Positions 26,840 to 35,587 of a stretch of 64,000 nucleotides of DNA are shown here, one piece after another. Under the pieces are notes generated by a model. It was given only the letters and a program-made list of their open reading frames with translations. It was not told where the DNA came from and searched no databases. This DNA comes from Paraburkholderia sp. BCC1884 (GTDB lineage: Bacteria; Pseudomonadota; Gammaproteobacteria; Burkholderiales; Burkholderiaceae), in contig NZ_CAAJGL010000123.1 in assembly GCF_900996225.1 (NCBI RefSeq), positions 186,001 through 250,000 on the forward strand. The letters are read 5' to 3'. Each line of letters starts with the position of its first letter. Position 1 is the first letter of the stretch. A program made the position numbers and the translations under genes.

Positions 26840-27853
26840 TTATCGGTCGATTGGCAACGGTGCGACTGGCGAGACGAGTCCTTCCGCACGCATCTCGTGC
26901 CAGAAGTCGTCGGGAATTTTCGCGCTCAGCGCGGCAACGTCTTCGGCGATGCGGCTGGGATGGCTCGCACCTGGAATAACGGACGCCGATGCCGGATGCG
27001 CAAGCGAGAATTGCAACGCCGCAGCCTTGATCGGAATCTGATGGCGCTCAGCCAGCGCTTTGATGCGTTCGACTTTAGCGAGAATCTCGGGCGACGCCTT
27101 CTGATATTCGAAGTGCGATCCGCCCGCGAGCACCCCCGAGCTATAGGGGCCGCCGATCACGATATCGACCTTCTTCGCCGCAGCGGCCGGCATCAGACGT
27201 TGCAGGGCAAGTTCATGATCGAGCAGCGAATAGCGGCCCGCGAGAAGCATGCCGTTGGGGTGCGCATCCTGCAGGTCCAAGGTCAGTTCGATTGGCTCCA
27301 CGCGATTCACGCCCAACCCCCAGCCCTTGATGACACCTTGCTCCCGCAACGTCGTCAACGCCCGAAATGCCCCTGTGCGTGCTGTTTCGAATAGTGCAAG
27401 CCAGCCATCGCCATGAAAGTCCTGCGCGATGTCGTGAATCCAGACGAAGTCCAGACGATCGACCCGCAAGCGCTTCAGGCTGTCTTCGATTGATTTGTGG
27501 GTTCCGCTTTCCGAGTAGTCGTAGAGGATACGATTCGGCCGACCGAACTCGAACAAGCCACCTTTCTCGCCAAAGTCGCGCTTTCCGGTTTCCACTTCGT
27601 CCAGAATGATGCGACCCACTTTGGTGCTGAGAATGTACTCGTCGCGCTTATGGCCGGACAACGCCTCGCCTACCCGCAATTCCGACAGGCCCGCACCGTA
27701 GAACGGCGCCGTGTCGAAATAGCGAACGCCCTGCTGCCAGGCCGCCTCGACGGTTTCCAGCGCTTCTTCCTGCGGAATGTTCCGGAACATATTGCCCAAT
27801 GGCGCGGCACCGAAGCCCAAAGGACCGTTCAACAAGCTGCTTCTGATACTCAT
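26840..27853 (-). CDS. Aldo/keto reductase, copy 1
   Basis: 337 aa NADPH-dependent oxidoreductase of the D-threo-aldose 1-dehydrogenase/pyridoxal dehydrogenase branch. Core: GFGAAPLGNMF, VRYFDTAPFYGAGLSELRVG (catalytic D and Y), STKVGR (catalytic K), WIHDI (in the place of the usual H), and a C-terminal VIPGASHPSRI cofactor site. The start at 27853 is an ATG after GGGAG; the frame extends to a GTG at 27871. It is followed by the SRPBCC gene and is paralogous to 44839-45861. Confidence 0.92.
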   Translation of the reverse strand: MSIRSSLLNGPLGFGAAPLGNMFRNIPQEEALETVEAAWQQGVRYFDTAPFYGAGLSELRVGEALSGHKRDEYILSTKVGRIILDEVETGKRDFGEKGGLFEFGRPNRILYDYSESGTHKSIEDSLKRLRVDRLDFVWIHDIAQDFHGDGWLALFETARTGAFRALTTLREQGVIKGWGLGVNRVEPIELTLDLQDAHPNGMLLAGRYSLLDHELALQRLMPAAAAKKVDIVIGGPYSSGVLAGGSHFEYQKASPEILAKVERIKALAERHQIPIKAAALQFSLAHPASASVIPGASHPSRIAEDVAALSAKIPDDFWHEMRAEGLVSPVAPLPIDR

Positions 27854-28190
27854 AGCTGGCTCCCGGGGCACGACGACCCCAATTCAGTTGACTAACTTAG
27901 CCGCGGTCATACCGGCGTTGGTTTGAGTTCAGCTGACCCACCTGCCAAAGCAGGAACGCCGCAGCCGCGGTACCGGACGCATCCGTTGAAACCCACTGCG
28001 TTGTCTGCATTAGTTCGAACTACAGATGGGTTAAGTTAGCTTCGTGAGGTGCCGGGAACAAGCCCTACAAAAGTCGCGTGTCGTCGCGGAGAAATTGCGT
28101 GACCTTATACCGAGGTATATATCGCGTGATTTTCGGTTCAGGTGCAATACACGTGACGACAGCTCGCAGAAAAACTACGCACGTTCGAAG
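27854..28190. other. Upstream region of the aldo/keto reductase, copy 1
   Basis: About 337 bases without a gene. CTAACTTAG (27892-27900) and TTAAGTTAG (28032-28040) form a separated inverted pair. Similar TTAAGT/CTAAG strings occur upstream of copy 2 (45908-45945). They may be sites for the same regulator. Confidence 0.4.
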
Positions 28191-29240
28191 TCACTGTCCG
28201 TCGGGCAGTTCCGGTCCGCCATCCGGTCCGAGCTCCATTTCGATCTGCTCGATCGATGGCAAGTCGGGCACGAGCGGAGCGGGGATATCACGCAGCAGCT
28301 GATATTCGGCTACGCCCATCGGATTGGCAATGCCACGCAACGCGTACTCCGCGACAAGCCGATTGTTTTCCTTGCAGAGCAGCAGCCCGATCGTGGGATG
28401 GTCGTCGGGCGCCTTCACTTGGGCGTCGATCGCCGACAGATAGAAGTTGAGTTGGCCGGCGTACTCGGGTTTAAACGGCGTCGCCTTGAGTTCGACCACG
28501 ACGTAACAGCGCAGTTTGAGGTGATAAAACAGCAGGTCGATAAAAAACTCGTCGCCGGCCACCTCGAGCCGGTATTGTCTGCCGACGAAGGCAAAACCGG
28601 CGCCCAGTTCGAGCAGGAAGCGCGTGATGTGCCGGGTAAGCGCGGTCTCGATGTCCCGCTCCTGGGCACTCTCGGTCAGTCCGAGAAAATCGAAAATGTA
28701 CGGGTCCTTGAGCGCATCGCGAGCGAGGTCGGATTGCGGCGGCGGCAGGCGATGGGGGAAATTGGTCACGGCACTCCCCTGGCGCTCCTGCAGCCGGCTC
28801 TCGATCTGCATCACGAGCACATTGCGCGACCAGCCGTGCTCGATGGATTTGACGGCATACCAGGCGCGCGCTTCGGGCTCCTTCAGCTTGTCCAGCAACG
28901 TGATGACGTGAGACCACGGCAATTGTGCAACAGGCTGTTGCACAAATTCCTCGCCGGGCCAGGCCTCGGCCAGCGCACGCATGTACTTCAGATTTCGCGG
29001 AGAAAATCCGCGCATATCCGGAAACGCCGCGCGTAGATCGCGCGCCAACTGGTCGACGATTTTCGCGCCCCAGCCTTGCTGCCGTTGCCGCTCGAGGATC
29101 TCGCAGCCGATCTGCCAGTACAACGACACCAGCTCCCGGTTGACGGCCACGGCGGCCCGCTGCCGTGCCTGCTCGACGCGGGATTTGAGGCCGGCGAGCC
29201 AGGCCAGGTAGTCAGCGCTAGTGAAGGATACTTCGGTCAT
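28191..29240 (-). CDS. YhcG-family PDDEXK nuclease (DUF1016)
   Basis: 349 aa. The N-terminal DUF1016 helical domain (AVAVNRELVSLYWQIGCEIL, RDLRAAFPDMRGFSPRNLKY) is followed by a PDDEXK nuclease domain with D in DEFFIDLLFYHLKLRC and E-x-K in VVVELKA. YhcG-like proteins are often found near restriction-modification or toxin-antitoxin loci, but no such partner is seen here. The start at 29240 is the ATG of MTEVSFTSADY; the frame extends nine codons upstream. A perfect palindrome lies 40 bases upstream. Confidence 0.9.
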   Translation of the reverse strand: MTEVSFTSADYLAWLAGLKSRVEQARQRAAVAVNRELVSLYWQIGCEILERQRQQGWGAKIVDQLARDLRAAFPDMRGFSPRNLKYMRALAEAWPGEEFVQQPVAQLPWSHVITLLDKLKEPEARAWYAVKSIEHGWSRNVLVMQIESRLQERQGSAVTNFPHRLPPPQSDLARDALKDPYIFDFLGLTESAQERDIETALTRHITRFLLELGAGFAFVGRQYRLEVAGDEFFIDLLFYHLKLRCYVVVELKATPFKPEYAGQLNFYLSAIDAQVKAPDDHPTIGLLLCKENNRLVAEYALRGIANPMGVAEYQLLRDIPAPLVPDLPSIEQIEMELGPDGGPELPDGQ

Positions 29241-29280
29241 AGGGCCCAGAGTGAATAGCAACGGCAACGTCTACCAGATT

Positions 29281-29297
29281 GCATCGATTATCGATGC
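29281..29297. repeat. Palindrome upstream of the YhcG gene
   Basis: GCATCGAT-T-ATCGATGC, an 8-bp perfect inverted repeat around one base, about 40 bases before the YhcG start. It could be an operator for this gene or for the divergent HpnN-like gene. Confidence 0.45.
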
Positions 29298-29439
29298 TCA
29301 CGCTTGAGAGGGCAATCGACGGCGGTCGCCGGGCGGTGGGGCATCGGCGCGGCGCTCGCTGCCTACTTGCTGGTCTGCCGGCTCACTGGCTGCGAAGCAG
29401 CGGCGCCGGGGGCGGCCGCGACTGACCGTTAGTTGCAAT

Positions 29440-32115
29440 ATGGGGAATTGGACAACAACGCTACACTACGGATTCCATCCTTCTCCGTCCGCATGCACGC
29501 ACATGTTGTCGGTCCTTCGGATTGTCGTGTGGTCCATCCGTCACCGGTTTAGCGTGATCGGGTTTTCGCTTGTGCTGGCATTCACGAGCGGCTACTACGT
29601 CGTCCATCACTTCAAGATCAACACCGATACCAGCCGCCTCCTCACCGAGAGCAAGCGCTGGAGTGCATTGTCGGACGCGCAGAATCGCGCGTTTCCGCAG
29701 CGTGGCGGCTCGATACTCGTGGTTGTCGAAGCGCAAATCCCCGAATTCGCCGACACCGCCGCCAATGCCCTCACGAATGCGCTGCAAAAGGATTCGGGCC
29801 GATTCACGTCGGTCACGCAACCGGGCGCCGGAGCGTTTTTCGCTCACAACGGACTGCTCTTTCTCCCCTTGCACGACGTGCAGTCCACCATGAATCAATT
29901 GACGCAAGCGCGTCCGTTGATCAATGCGCTGGCCCACGACCCCAGCCTCGCCGGCCTTGCCAATCTGCTGACAACGACCCTGCTTCTGCCGCTCCAGATC
30001 GGCACGGTCAAACTGAGCGAGATGGCACCGCTTATCGATCGCAGCGCGACGGTGCTCGACGGCGTGTTGGCCAATCAGCCCAGCGCTTTCTCCTGGCGCA
30101 CGCTGACCGATCACAGTGCGAAGCCGCCTGCCCGCTCGTTCATCCTCGTGCAGCCCGTGCTGGATTACGCGTCGCTGAAAGCGGGCGGCGGCGCGACAGA
30201 GTCCATCCGCAAAACCGCTGCCGCGCTGAATCTCGATGCGAAATATGCAGCGCGAGTGCGCCTGACGGGCGAACAGCCGCTCGCCGACGACGAATTCGCG
30301 TCCGTCCAGGACGGTGCGGCTGTCAATGGCGCCGCGACGTTTATCGTCGTGCTGGGCATTCTGTGGCTCGCGCTGCGTTCGGCCAAGCTGGTGGTCAGCG
30401 TCTTCATCACGCTCATTGTCGGGCTGCTTGTGACGGCTGCAGTCGGGCTCATGATGGTGGGCTCGTTCAACATGATTTCCGTCGCGTTCATGGTGTTGTT
30501 CGTCGGTCTTGGCGTGGACTTCGGCGTCCAGTTCACGGTCAAATACCGGGACGAGCGCTTTGCCGATGGACGACTCCTGAGCGCGCTGGTCAATACGGCC
30601 AGCAAATTGGGCGCCCGATTGCGGCTTGCGGCCATCGCCGTTGCGGTGAGCTTCTTCTCGTTCGTTCCGACCGCCTATCGCGGTGTCTCCGAACTCGGAA
30701 AAATCGCGGGTGTCGGAATGATCGTCGCCTATCTGACGAGTGTGACGCTCTTGCCCGCGCTCATCAAAGTGATGCGCCCCGGCAAGGAGACCAGTTCGCC
30801 GCACTTCACGCGACTCGCCGGCGTCGACGAGTTCCTCGAGCAGAACCGCAAGGTGATGCTGGTCGTAGCAGCGGTGATTATTCTGGGTGCGTCGCCGTTA
30901 CTCCTGCATCTACGCTTCGACTTCAATCCATTGCATCTGAAAGACCCGCACTCGGAGTCGATGGCGACACTCAATGCGCTAAGGGATTCACCGGAGACCG
31001 GCGTCGACAATGTTCGCGTGCTGGCCAACTCGCTCACGGACGCCGACAAAGTCGCCACCGGTTTGTCGGCGCTTCCCGAAGTCGGCCGCACCATTACCCT
31101 CACCACCTTCATTCCCACCGATCAGCCGCAGAAGCTCCCAGCAATCGCGAGCACAGCAGAGGCTCTGCAAACTTCGCTCACGCAAACCGCAGCGCCTGGC
31201 GTGAACGATGCAGCGCGCGTCGACGCCTTGCGACGCGCGGCGAACCAGTTGTCGCTCGCTGCCGACGACCATCCCGGCCCCGGCGCAGCGCAAGCGAAAC
31301 GGCTCTCGCAAACGCTGACGAAACTCGCCGAAGCCTCGAGCGCCACGCGCGACCGCGCCGAATATTCGATGACCGCGTCATTGAAGATCGCACTCAATCA
31401 GCTCTCGACGCTGCTCAAGCCCGCCGAAATCACCCGTGCGAGTTTGCCACCCGATATCGCAAAAGACTGGATGGCCGCCGACGGCCAAGCCATCGTCGAA
31501 ATCTCGCCGAAAGTGCCGGCGGGCGTCGATCCGGGCGACGACGCGATGCTGCGACGGTTCGCGCGAGCTGTCAGCGCAGCGCAGCCGGATGCGATCGGCG
31601 GGCCGATCTCGATCCTTCATTCGGCCGATCTGGTGATCAAGGCCTTTGTCGAGGCGAGCGTGTATGCGCTGGTCTCGATCATCGTTATTTTGTGGTTTGC
31701 GCTACGCCGGTTCGACGACATGCTTCGCACGGTCGTGCCGTTGCTGGTCTCCGCGCTGGTGACGCTGGAGCTTTCCGTGGCACTGGGCTTGCAGCTGAAT
31801 TTCGCCAACATCATCGCGTTGCCGTTGATGCTTGGCGTAGGTGTCGCGTTCAAAATCTACTACGTGATGGCATGGCGCAGTGGTGAAACGCGGCTGCTCG
31901 AATCCAGCCTCACGTATGCGGTATTGTTCAGCGCAGGAACGACCGGCGCGGCGTTCGGCAGCCTCTGGTTCTCGCATCACCCCGGCACCTCCAGTCTCGG
32001 AGCGTTGCTTGCGCTATCGCTGATATCGACCTTGATCGGCGCCGTCGTATTCCAGCCAGTCTTGATGGGCAGGCCACGAGCGGCGCAAATTGAAACGGTC
32101 AGTCAGACAGGGTAA
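29440..32115 (+). CDS. hpnN: HpnN-like RND/MMPL exporter
   Basis: 891 aa RND-superfamily membrane protein. It has a TM helix after about residue 37, a large periplasmic loop, then TM clusters at about 310-450 and 745-880. The family signatures are FVGLGVDFGVQFTVKYRDE and ISVAFMVLF. Overall layout matches HpnN, which moves hopanoids to the outer membrane. No hopanoid biosynthesis gene is adjacent. The first ATG (29440) has no SD; the ATG at 29503 (MLSVLRIVVWS) fits the family start better. High confidence for RND, moderate for hopanoids. Confidence 0.82.
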   Translation: MGNWTTTLHYGFHPSPSACTHMLSVLRIVVWSIRHRFSVIGFSLVLAFTSGYYVVHHFKINTDTSRLLTESKRWSALSDAQNRAFPQRGGSILVVVEAQIPEFADTAANALTNALQKDSGRFTSVTQPGAGAFFAHNGLLFLPLHDVQSTMNQLTQARPLINALAHDPSLAGLANLLTTTLLLPLQIGTVKLSEMAPLIDRSATVLDGVLANQPSAFSWRTLTDHSAKPPARSFILVQPVLDYASLKAGGGATESIRKTAAALNLDAKYAARVRLTGEQPLADDEFASVQDGAAVNGAATFIVVLGILWLALRSAKLVVSVFITLIVGLLVTAAVGLMMVGSFNMISVAFMVLFVGLGVDFGVQFTVKYRDERFADGRLLSALVNTASKLGARLRLAAIAVAVSFFSFVPTAYRGVSELGKIAGVGMIVAYLTSVTLLPALIKVMRPGKETSSPHFTRLAGVDEFLEQNRKVMLVVAAVIILGASPLLLHLRFDFNPLHLKDPHSESMATLNALRDSPETGVDNVRVLANSLTDADKVATGLSALPEVGRTITLTTFIPTDQPQKLPAIASTAEALQTSLTQTAAPGVNDAARVDALRRAANQLSLAADDHPGPGAAQAKRLSQTLTKLAEASSATRDRAEYSMTASLKIALNQLSTLLKPAEITRASLPPDIAKDWMAADGQAIVEISPKVPAGVDPGDDAMLRRFARAVSAAQPDAIGGPISILHSADLVIKAFVEASVYALVSIIVILWFALRRFDDMLRTVVPLLVSALVTLELSVALGLQLNFANIIALPLMLGVGVAFKIYYVMAWRSGETRLLESSLTYAVLFSAGTTGAAFGSLWFSHHPGTSSLGALLALSLISTLIGAVVFQPVLMGRPRAAQIETVSQTG

Positions 32116-32131
32116 GCGCGTTTCCCGTTGC

Positions 32132-32893
32132 TCACTTGCCGCCCGTGACGTCGAGGAAAGTGCCGGTGATAAAGGACGCCTCGGCGCTTGCTAGCCAGAG
32201 GATCGCCCGCGCAACCTCTTCAGGCTGACCACCTCGTCCCATCGGGATCGAGTCCTTGACGCGATCCACGCGCCCCGGCTCTCCGCCGCTGGCATGCATG
32301 TCGGTATAGATGTGTCCGGGGCGAATGCAATTGACCCGTATTCCTTCCCGCGCGACTTCTTTTGCAAAGCCGATCGTGAACGTCTCGACGGCGCCCTTCG
32401 ACGCAGCATAGTCGACATATTCGTTTGGACTGCCGAGCCGGGCCGATGCCGATGAGATGTTGATGACCGCGCCGCCCCGCCCATTGTGACGATAAGCCAT
32501 CCGCTTGATCGCCTGCTGTGCGCAGAGGATAGGGCCGATCGAATTGACGGCGAAAATACGCTGCATACGCTCGAATTCAAGATCTTCCAGGCGAGACTGG
32601 GGCGCCAGTACCGCGGCGTTGTTCACCAGAACATCGATCCGACCGAATTGCCGGTCAATCTCGGCGAATAGTTGAACAACCTGCTCCGGATCCGCGCTAT
32701 CCGCCCGCACGGATAAAGCCCGGCGCCCCAGCGCTTCTACGTCGGCTGCCACCGCAAGGGCGGCTGATTCGTCGGAGACGAAGCTTATCGCTACATCGTA
32801 GCCTTGTGCAGCAGCAAGCCGCGCGGTCGCCGCGCCTACGCCACGACTTCCACCCGTGATAAGAATCAACGGCGCCTGCGAGACGGTATCCAT
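32132..32893 (-). CDS. SDR oxidoreductase
   Basis: 253 aa classical short-chain dehydrogenase: nucleotide motif TGGSRGVGAATARL, NNAAVL, catalytic Ser in INISSASARLG, YVDYAASKGAVE (YxxxK), and the C-terminal FITGTFLDVTGG. AAGG lies 9 nt before the ATG. Residues after the glycine motif suggest NADP preference (FVSDE), but this is not certain. It converges on the RND gene. Confidence 0.92.
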   Translation of the reverse strand: MDTVSQAPLILITGGSRGVGAATARLAAAQGYDVAISFVSDESAALAVAADVEALGRRALSVRADSADPEQVVQLFAEIDRQFGRIDVLVNNAAVLAPQSRLEDLEFERMQRIFAVNSIGPILCAQQAIKRMAYRHNGRGGAVINISSASARLGSPNEYVDYAASKGAVETFTIGFAKEVAREGIRVNCIRPGHIYTDMHASGGEPGRVDRVKDSIPMGRGGQPEEVARAILWLASAEASFITGTFLDVTGGK

Positions 32894-33136
32894 TTAATGA
32901 GCCTTCATGTGATGGTGTTGCAATGCTTTACGGCTGGGTCTGACTGAATGCAGCCACAAGAATAACCATAGCGCGATGCAAAGACAAAGCAGATTAAGTC
33001 CCGGCTCGCGTTAGGAAAACTGCTTCGACAGAAAGCATGCTGACCGCCGCGCGATATCTCGTGCCCGGTTTCCTTCGATATAACGTGCAATCGAGAAAGA
33101 AGCCGAATCGACCGCGAGATAGACTGCGAACGCTGC

Positions 33137-33397
33137 ATGAAGGGCGCCGCCCTGCCGCTCTATATCTATCGCGACCCGGGTTCTCTCGTATCGCTCGGCC
33201 ATTCTTCTGCGGTCGGCAGTCTGATGGGCGGTCTGATTGGCAAAAATATGTCTGTCGAGGGGCTTCTTGCACGCTACATGTACGCATCGCTGTATCGGAT
33301 GCATATCGCCGCGCTACGTGGTTATCCATGGATGGTGCTGGACATGTTCGCGGATTGGATGCGCCGCAAGATCGCGCCGTGCGTGAAGTTGCACTAA
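33137..33397 (+). pseudogene. NDH-2 (type II NADH dehydrogenase) C-terminal remnant
   Basis: 86 residues matching the end of type II NADH:quinone oxidoreductases: YIYRDPGSLVSLGHSSAVGS, then a membrane-binding tail (LLARYMYASLYRMHIAAL). The FAD and NADH domains are missing. The frame remains open upstream for at least 60 bases, but the coding pattern fades. No SD belongs to the internal ATG. Confidence 0.7.
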
Positions 33398-33412
33398 CTA
33401 TCCCGCGATCGG

Positions 33413-33997
33413 TTACGCCGCCTCGCCACTCGTCGCAGCGGTCACTTCGAACGCCGCGCCCGTTTCGAAGAATGAGCCGCCGGCCACGTAATGGCAGGTA
33501 CGTAGATCGGGATCGTCGCCGAAATGCCAGCGGTTGTTCGAATACACGCGGGTGTCCGCATAGGCCGCGACCACTTCTCCAATAATCAGATCGAGCCGCT
33601 GACTGTCGTCGGGAATCACCTTGCATTCCAGCCACGCAATGCAGCCGGACATCATCGGCACATCGATGTTCTGAGCCGGAAATGTTTCGAGACCGAAGGT
33701 CGAGAATTTGTCGAGATCGACGCCGCTGTGAGTGCCGACCGCCAGCGTCTGCGAGGCAAACGCGCGGCTGGGCAGTTGCAGGCCGAACACGCCACTCGCC
33801 CCGATCAGGCGGCGCGTCTGCGTATGGCTATCAACCACGACCACCACCTTGGGCGGGTCGAAATCGAGCGGCATCGCCCATGAGGCCGCCATCACGTTCG
33901 TGCGCCCGCCATGTGCGCTGGTAACTATCGTGACGGGTCCGTGATTCAGTAGTCGCGTCGCCCGCGACAACGCGACGGGTTCTCGAGTAACTTGCAT
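33413..33997 (-). CDS. Flavin reductase-family protein
   Basis: 194 aa FMN-binding split-barrel protein: LLNHGPVTIVTSAHGGRTNV, AASWAMPLDFDPPKVVVVVD, FGLQLPSRAFASQTLAVG, and a C-terminal HYVAGGSFFETG. This group reduces flavins with NAD(P)H or decarboxylates/oxidises side substrates. It converges on the NDH-2 remnant. No monooxygenase partner is adjacent. Confidence 0.88.
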   Translation of the reverse strand: MQVTREPVALSRATRLLNHGPVTIVTSAHGGRTNVMAASWAMPLDFDPPKVVVVVDSHTQTRRLIGASGVFGLQLPSRAFASQTLAVGTHSGVDLDKFSTFGLETFPAQNIDVPMMSGCIAWLECKVIPDDSQRLDLIIGEVVAAYADTRVYSNNRWHFGDDPDLRTCHYVAGGSFFETGAAFEVTAATSGEAA

Positions 33998-34173
33998 GCG
34001 TCCTCTTCGCGTCGAAACTTGTGAACGTAGTTCGGCATTTTATCATTCGGCCCGATTACGCATGTCGACCATGCGATTGAAACCGGAGCGAACCAACGTC
34101 CAACGCGCCTTCGTATAGCGTTCGCTCCGGTCGTCGACGGCCGACCATTTCTTACCGCCCACCCTATCGGTGT

Positions 34174-34521
34174 TTAATGCCCTTCTTCGCGCACGCCGAC
34201 GTTGTTGGCTATCGACGTCACCCCTGGAACCTTGGAAGCGATAGCCGGAACCTTGGAAACGTCATCGCCCTCGGGCACGGTGCCGTCCAGCGTCACCACG
34301 CCACTTCTCGCCAGAATTCTGATGTCATCGACATTGAGTTGGGCTTTCTCCAGGGCTTTGCGAACATCGCGAGCCAGTTTCCGGTTCGCTTGCCGCTGCG
34401 TCTTCGCATCAGTAGCGGCCGGAGTCGTTTGAGCAAAAGTGACAGGTGCAACCACGATCGCACCGATGGAAATCGTCGTTGCAGTAAGAATGCCGATTGC
34501 GCGGGCAAGCATTGAGTTCAC
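34174..34521 (-). CDS. BON-domain periplasmic protein
   Basis: 115 aa from a GTG at 34521. AAAGGAG lies 6 nt before that GTG; a TTG two codons upstream lies too close to it. A signal peptide (AIGILTATTISIGAIVVAP, cleavage near FAQT) precedes one BON domain (KLARDVRKALEKAQLNVDDI, VVTLDGTVPEGDDVSKVPAI, VPGVTSIANNVGV). Likely envelope-stress related. Confidence 0.85.
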   Translation of the reverse strand: MNSMLARAIGILTATTISIGAIVVAPVTFAQTTPAATDAKTQRQANRKLARDVRKALEKAQLNVDDIRILARSGVVTLDGTVPEGDDVSKVPAIASKVPGVTSIANNVGVREEGH

Positions 34522-34767
34522 GTTCAACTCCTTTGAGTGAGAAACCGTTTAAAAAAGTGCTGCTGTACAAGCCATCATTCCGTAACTAACCGCCTTTGTC
34601 TTTTTCAATCGCCCTGTTTTTTACGCATAGTCACGGGGAGTCCCCGCTTCACGCCCGCGCGTTACTATCGTTCCATCAGCGATGCAGCGCGCGTGATATC
34701 GCGTATGCTGAGCGCTGTGAAATACTTTCCATGACTGATCGTGCCGGAATCGGATGAATTACCTGCG

Positions 34768-35001
34768 ATGAGCGCAAACCCCCTGTTCGACGTCGAATGG
34801 GATGCCGGAGAGCTCGGCTGCGGCGAACTGTTGCTCAAGCTGCGGACGAAGCTACGTGGCATGCCCGGTCAGGTGATCAGACTGGTCGCCATGGATCGAG
34901 GGGCAATCGAAGATATTCCGTCGTATTGCCGTATCACGGGTCACCAGCTGCTGCTGGCCGACCCCCAGAAGGGCATTTTCCTGATCAAAGCCAAAGGTTG
35001 A
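34768..35001 (+). CDS. TusA-like sulfur-carrier protein
   Basis: 77 aa. The TusA fold is indicated by DAGELGCGELLLKLRTKLRG with C18 in the position of the TusA active-site cysteine, and IPSYCRITGHQLLLAD (C54 in the second conserved patch). The usual CPxP motif reads CGEL, so the cysteine is kept but the prolines are lost. The ATG at 34768 has a poor SD; a GTG at 34741 is possible. First gene of a three-gene plus-strand cluster with the DsrE and TusA-MetE genes. Confidence 0.8.
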   Translation: MSANPLFDVEWDAGELGCGELLLKLRTKLRGMPGQVIRLVAMDRGAIEDIPSYCRITGHQLLLADPQKGIFLIKAKG

Positions 35002-35062
35002 CGCCGCGCACGGTGGAGCGGCGTGGATCTCGATCCCGTCCACCGATCGTAAGGAGAATATC

Positions 35063-35425
35063 GTGTCCGGAAAATTCGTGGTCAGTCTGACTCGAGCCAA
35101 AGACGACACCGATCGCGCCACGGTCGCTTTCGTCGTGGCCAACGCGGCGGTCGCCAGCGACAAAGACGTTGTCGTGTTCCTGAATGTCGACGGCACCCAT
35201 CTATCCCAGTCCGGTTACGCGGACGATATCCATGAGCCCGGCTTCGCGCCGCTCAAGGAACTCATCACCAGCTTCGTCGACGCAGGGGGCAAGATTTATG
35301 TCTGCTCGCCGTGCTTCAAGAAGCGCGCACTCGATGAAGACAAGCTGATTCCCGGCGCCAAAATCGTCGGCGGTGCGATGCTGGTCGAATTCATGGGCGA
35401 AGCCTGTCCCAGCCTGAGCTACTGA
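35063..35425 (+). CDS. DsrE-family sulfur-transfer protein
   Basis: 120 aa soluble DsrE-fold protein: KFVVSLTRAKDDTDRATVAF, VVVFLNVDGTHL, then C81 and C84 in GGKIYVCSPCFKKR, the site where DsrE-like proteins carry the reactive cysteine, and a final GAKIVGGAMLVEFM. GTG start with AAGGAG upstream. It probably accepts or stores persulfide sulfur from a TusA-like partner; 61 bases after the TusA-like gene and 162 before the fusion. Confidence 0.88.
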   Translation: MSGKFVVSLTRAKDDTDRATVAFVVANAAVASDKDVVVFLNVDGTHLSQSGYADDIHEPGFAPLKELITSFVDAGGKIYVCSPCFKKRALDEDKLIPGAKIVGGAMLVEFMGEACPSLSY

Positions 35426-35587
35426 GGCGCCCACGACAATTCGGACAAGGTTCGTTGCCGGTGCGGCCGGCATCGATTCGTCCCTGACCGCTCGCATCGT
35501 TCGGGCCGCCTTAGCGCGCAAGGCCCTCCGCTGCGGCGTCAGCCCCCCGCTACCTACACCTCGCGCAGCCTCTATGGGACCTGCTTG

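Noticed and set aside
29461..30804. Long minus-strand frame opposite the RND gene
   Set aside because: Arg/His/Gln-rich antisense frame with no domain; the plus-strand RND protein is clear.
30363..31886. 507-codon plus-strand frame within the RND gene
   Set aside because: Different frame of the same coding region, Arg-rich, no TM helices.
33037..33585. Plus-strand frame overlapping the NDH-2 remnant and flavin reductase
   Set aside because: It is in a different frame from the NDH-2 match and has no signature.
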